64,000 nt of DNA, from NCBI GenBank assembly GCA_004335835.1, contig RWJK01000755.1:1-64000 (forward strand), given 5' to 3'. Under the pieces are notes generated by a model that saw only the letters and a program-made list of their open reading frames with translations, did no database searches and was not told the DNA's origin. Below, in pieces: positions 62,757-64,000 of this stretch (within the stretch, counting starts at the first letter, position 1; the number at the start of each line of letters is the position of its first letter). A program made the position numbers and the translations under genes. The stretch comes from Scenedesmus sp. ARA3 (lineage: Eukaryota; Chlorophyta; Chlorophyceae; Sphaeropleales; Scenedesmaceae).

Positions 62757-64000
62757 AAAGGCTGCCGCCGGCTGTTGTCTTGTGTGCAGCATGGTGTTGG
62801 CAACAATTCTGGTATTAGGTGCAACCTACTTGATGTTGCATCCGATGCTGGGGCGTGGCTGGAAGTCAGCCGGCAGGCCACTGCCGGCTAGTGCAGCGTC
62901 CAGCGCGACGCGCAGATCGGCACCTGCACAGCAGTTCAACAAGCATGATAAGTGTTTGTCTTCAAGCAGGCCAGAGCCGGCTAGCGCAGCGTCCAGCGCG
63001 ACGCGCAGATCGGCACCTGCACAGCAGTTCAACAAGCATGATAAGTGTTTGTCTTCAAGCAGGCCCGTGCCAGCCAGCGCAGCGTCAAGCGCGACGCGCA
63101 GATCGGCACCTGCACAGCAGTTCAACAAGCATGATAAGTGTTTGTCTTCAAGCAGGCCAGTGCCAGCCAGCGCAGCGTCAAGCGCGACGCGCAGATCGGC
63201 ACCTGCACAGCAGTTCAGCAGAGCAGCGGCACACATCAAAGGTCAGCAGGAAAGTTGGTCAGCAGGGGCAGGGCGCACACAGGTTGGAGCCGGCTAGCGC
63301 AGTGTCCAGTGCAACATGCAGGTCGGCACCTGCACAGCCATTATCAGCAATACAACAGGTCAGAAGTAAGCTTACCCTGTCTTGCTTCACGGGGTAGAGT
63401 CCTCAGAAAGCGACAGCAGCGTGTAGCGCGATACGCCAGTCAGCTGCTGCAACACAGATGTTCTGTCATGTCAGCAGCAGTGCACAAACCGGCCTGACCC
63501 AGCCAACGCAGCATCCAGCGCACCACGCAGGTCAGCACCTACAGTGTAGCGCAACACGCCATTCACGAGTGAGGCAGGCCGAAGATGCTGCTGTGGATGG
63601 ATGCATGCGACACAGCCACACCACACACATAACCCTGATCTGCTTACAGCAAGCTGATCACATGCTGCGTCAATACAACTTCCCACACAGGCCACACCTG
63701 TCACTGGCTTGCCGTTGTTAGGGCGCGCATTGCCAAAGTGGCCGTGTTAGGTCAGCTTCAAGTCAGCATACAACATGAGGGTACCAGGAGTGCATGCATT
63801 GATGCCACTCAAGCCACTGCGCCAAGCCAATGCGCAGGCGAGGCCGAAGGTGCTGCTGTGGATGGATGCAAGCCACACAGCCACACCACACATATCAACA
63901 CCACTCCGCTCACAGAAACCTACACACAAACAACTAAACTCCCTCTGTACAACTTCCGGCACGGTCACGCACCTGTCACTGTCTTGCCGTTGTCTGGGCG
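62500..64000 (-). CDS. 3' end of a thioredoxin/peroxiredoxin-like (PRX_like1-type) gene
   Basis: The gene continues beyond the right edge. Exons in order: from 64000 down to 63973, 62830-62923, 62500-62554; phases match. The product ends RPDNGKTVTG, then GADLRVALDAALAGSGLPAD, then FQPRPSIGCNIK joined to WHPNQEPDYYGSQIVKK. The pattern R-P-x-N-G-x-x-V-T-G...RPSIGCNIKW-x-P-x-N-E-P is, to my knowledge, the C-terminal signature of the bacterial and plastid thioredoxin-fold AhpC/TSA-like family, proposed to reduce thiols or peroxides. The CxxC/peroxidatic region would be off the window. Acceptor-side copies of the middle exon fill the intron. Confidence 0.62.
62924..63540 (-). repeat. Acceptor-side array of the redoxin GADLR exon; 93-bp period
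   Basis: Exon starts (CAG then GTGCCGATCTGCGCGTCGCG) occur at 63538, 63329, 63202, 63109, 63016 and the used one at 62923. The last four are exactly 93 bp apart and nearly identical, so this part is young. Since 93 is divisible by three and the unit has no stop in the GADLRVALDAALAG frame, unspliced reading gives an in-frame 31-residue repeat. The two distal copies are more diverged. A copy of the preceding exon end (GCAAGCCAGTGACAG then GTGTGG) lies at about 63690-63722. Confidence 0.95.

Noticed and set aside
62923..63220. CRISPR-like appearance of the 93-bp array
   Set aside because: Unit includes exon sequence and a splice acceptor, no unique spacers between conserved repeats, eukaryotic gene context.
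1..64000. Assembly collapse or read chimera as cause of the exon copies
   Set aside because: Most copies are diverged by many substitutions and indels and differ in their tract lengths; only the 93-bp redoxin array is near-identical enough to need checking.

Overview
The window reads as nuclear DNA of a green alga (Chlorophyta, most like Sphaeropleales/Scenedesmaceae or a close relative; the lineage is inferred). The grounds are intron-dense genes with GT-AG introns and short, often phase-0 exons; very abundant CTG/CAG microsatellites coding poly-Ala, poly-Gln and poly-Ser; TGTAA polyadenylation-type signals; a nuclear gene for a bacterial-type bL25 organellar ribosomal protein; and an [FeFe]-hydrogenase. 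There are no operons, CRISPR arrays or bacterial promoters. The sequence has one 43-N gap (33158-33200) and one ambiguous base (59417).

Layout, + strand unless noted. 61-883: last exons of an unrecognised gene, then a 13-bp minisatellite. 2900-6383: organellar ribosomal protein bL25, 7 exons, 291 aa. 7262-about 10047: protein built of about 24-residue helical repeats, one per exon. 11694-23116: [FeFe]-hydrogenase with a full set of accessory Fe-S clusters, 17 or more exons, 693 aa in its shortest form. 25450-27339: ankyrin-repeat gene, followed by a perfect 41-nt palindrome. 28651-28935: second, frameshifted ankyrin gene. About 29-38 kb: gene-poor, no confident gene. 38342-45156 (minus): Ala/Gln-rich 1468-aa protein, 6 exons. 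45907-49643: GRAM-domain protein, 6 exons, 502 aa. 51614-61640 (minus): 1547-aa S8 subtilase, 15 exons. 62500-64000 (minus): 3' end of a thioredoxin/peroxiredoxin-like gene.

The gene models were assembled by hand: each joins GT-AG introns with matching phases, and the summed coding length is divisible by three.

The striking feature is shared by all the multi-exon genes. Introns next to many exons carry tandem, diverged partial copies of that exon, each copy spanning one exon-intron boundary, so functional-looking splice donors or acceptors are repeated 2-10 times at 90-180 bp periods. Examples are ten copies of a 51-nt terminal hydrogenase exon, seven of the hydrogenase GVLFGNT acceptor region, four of the bL25 RGHTPCVLFSLP acceptor region, six of the redoxin GADLR acceptor region and four of the subtilase C-terminal donor region. 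Long CTG runs on the sense strand lie directly before many acceptors (CTG...CTGCAG|exon). This looks like a genome-wide process of exon-boundary tandem duplication coupled to microsatellite expansion, and it is the best candidate here for an undescribed phenomenon.
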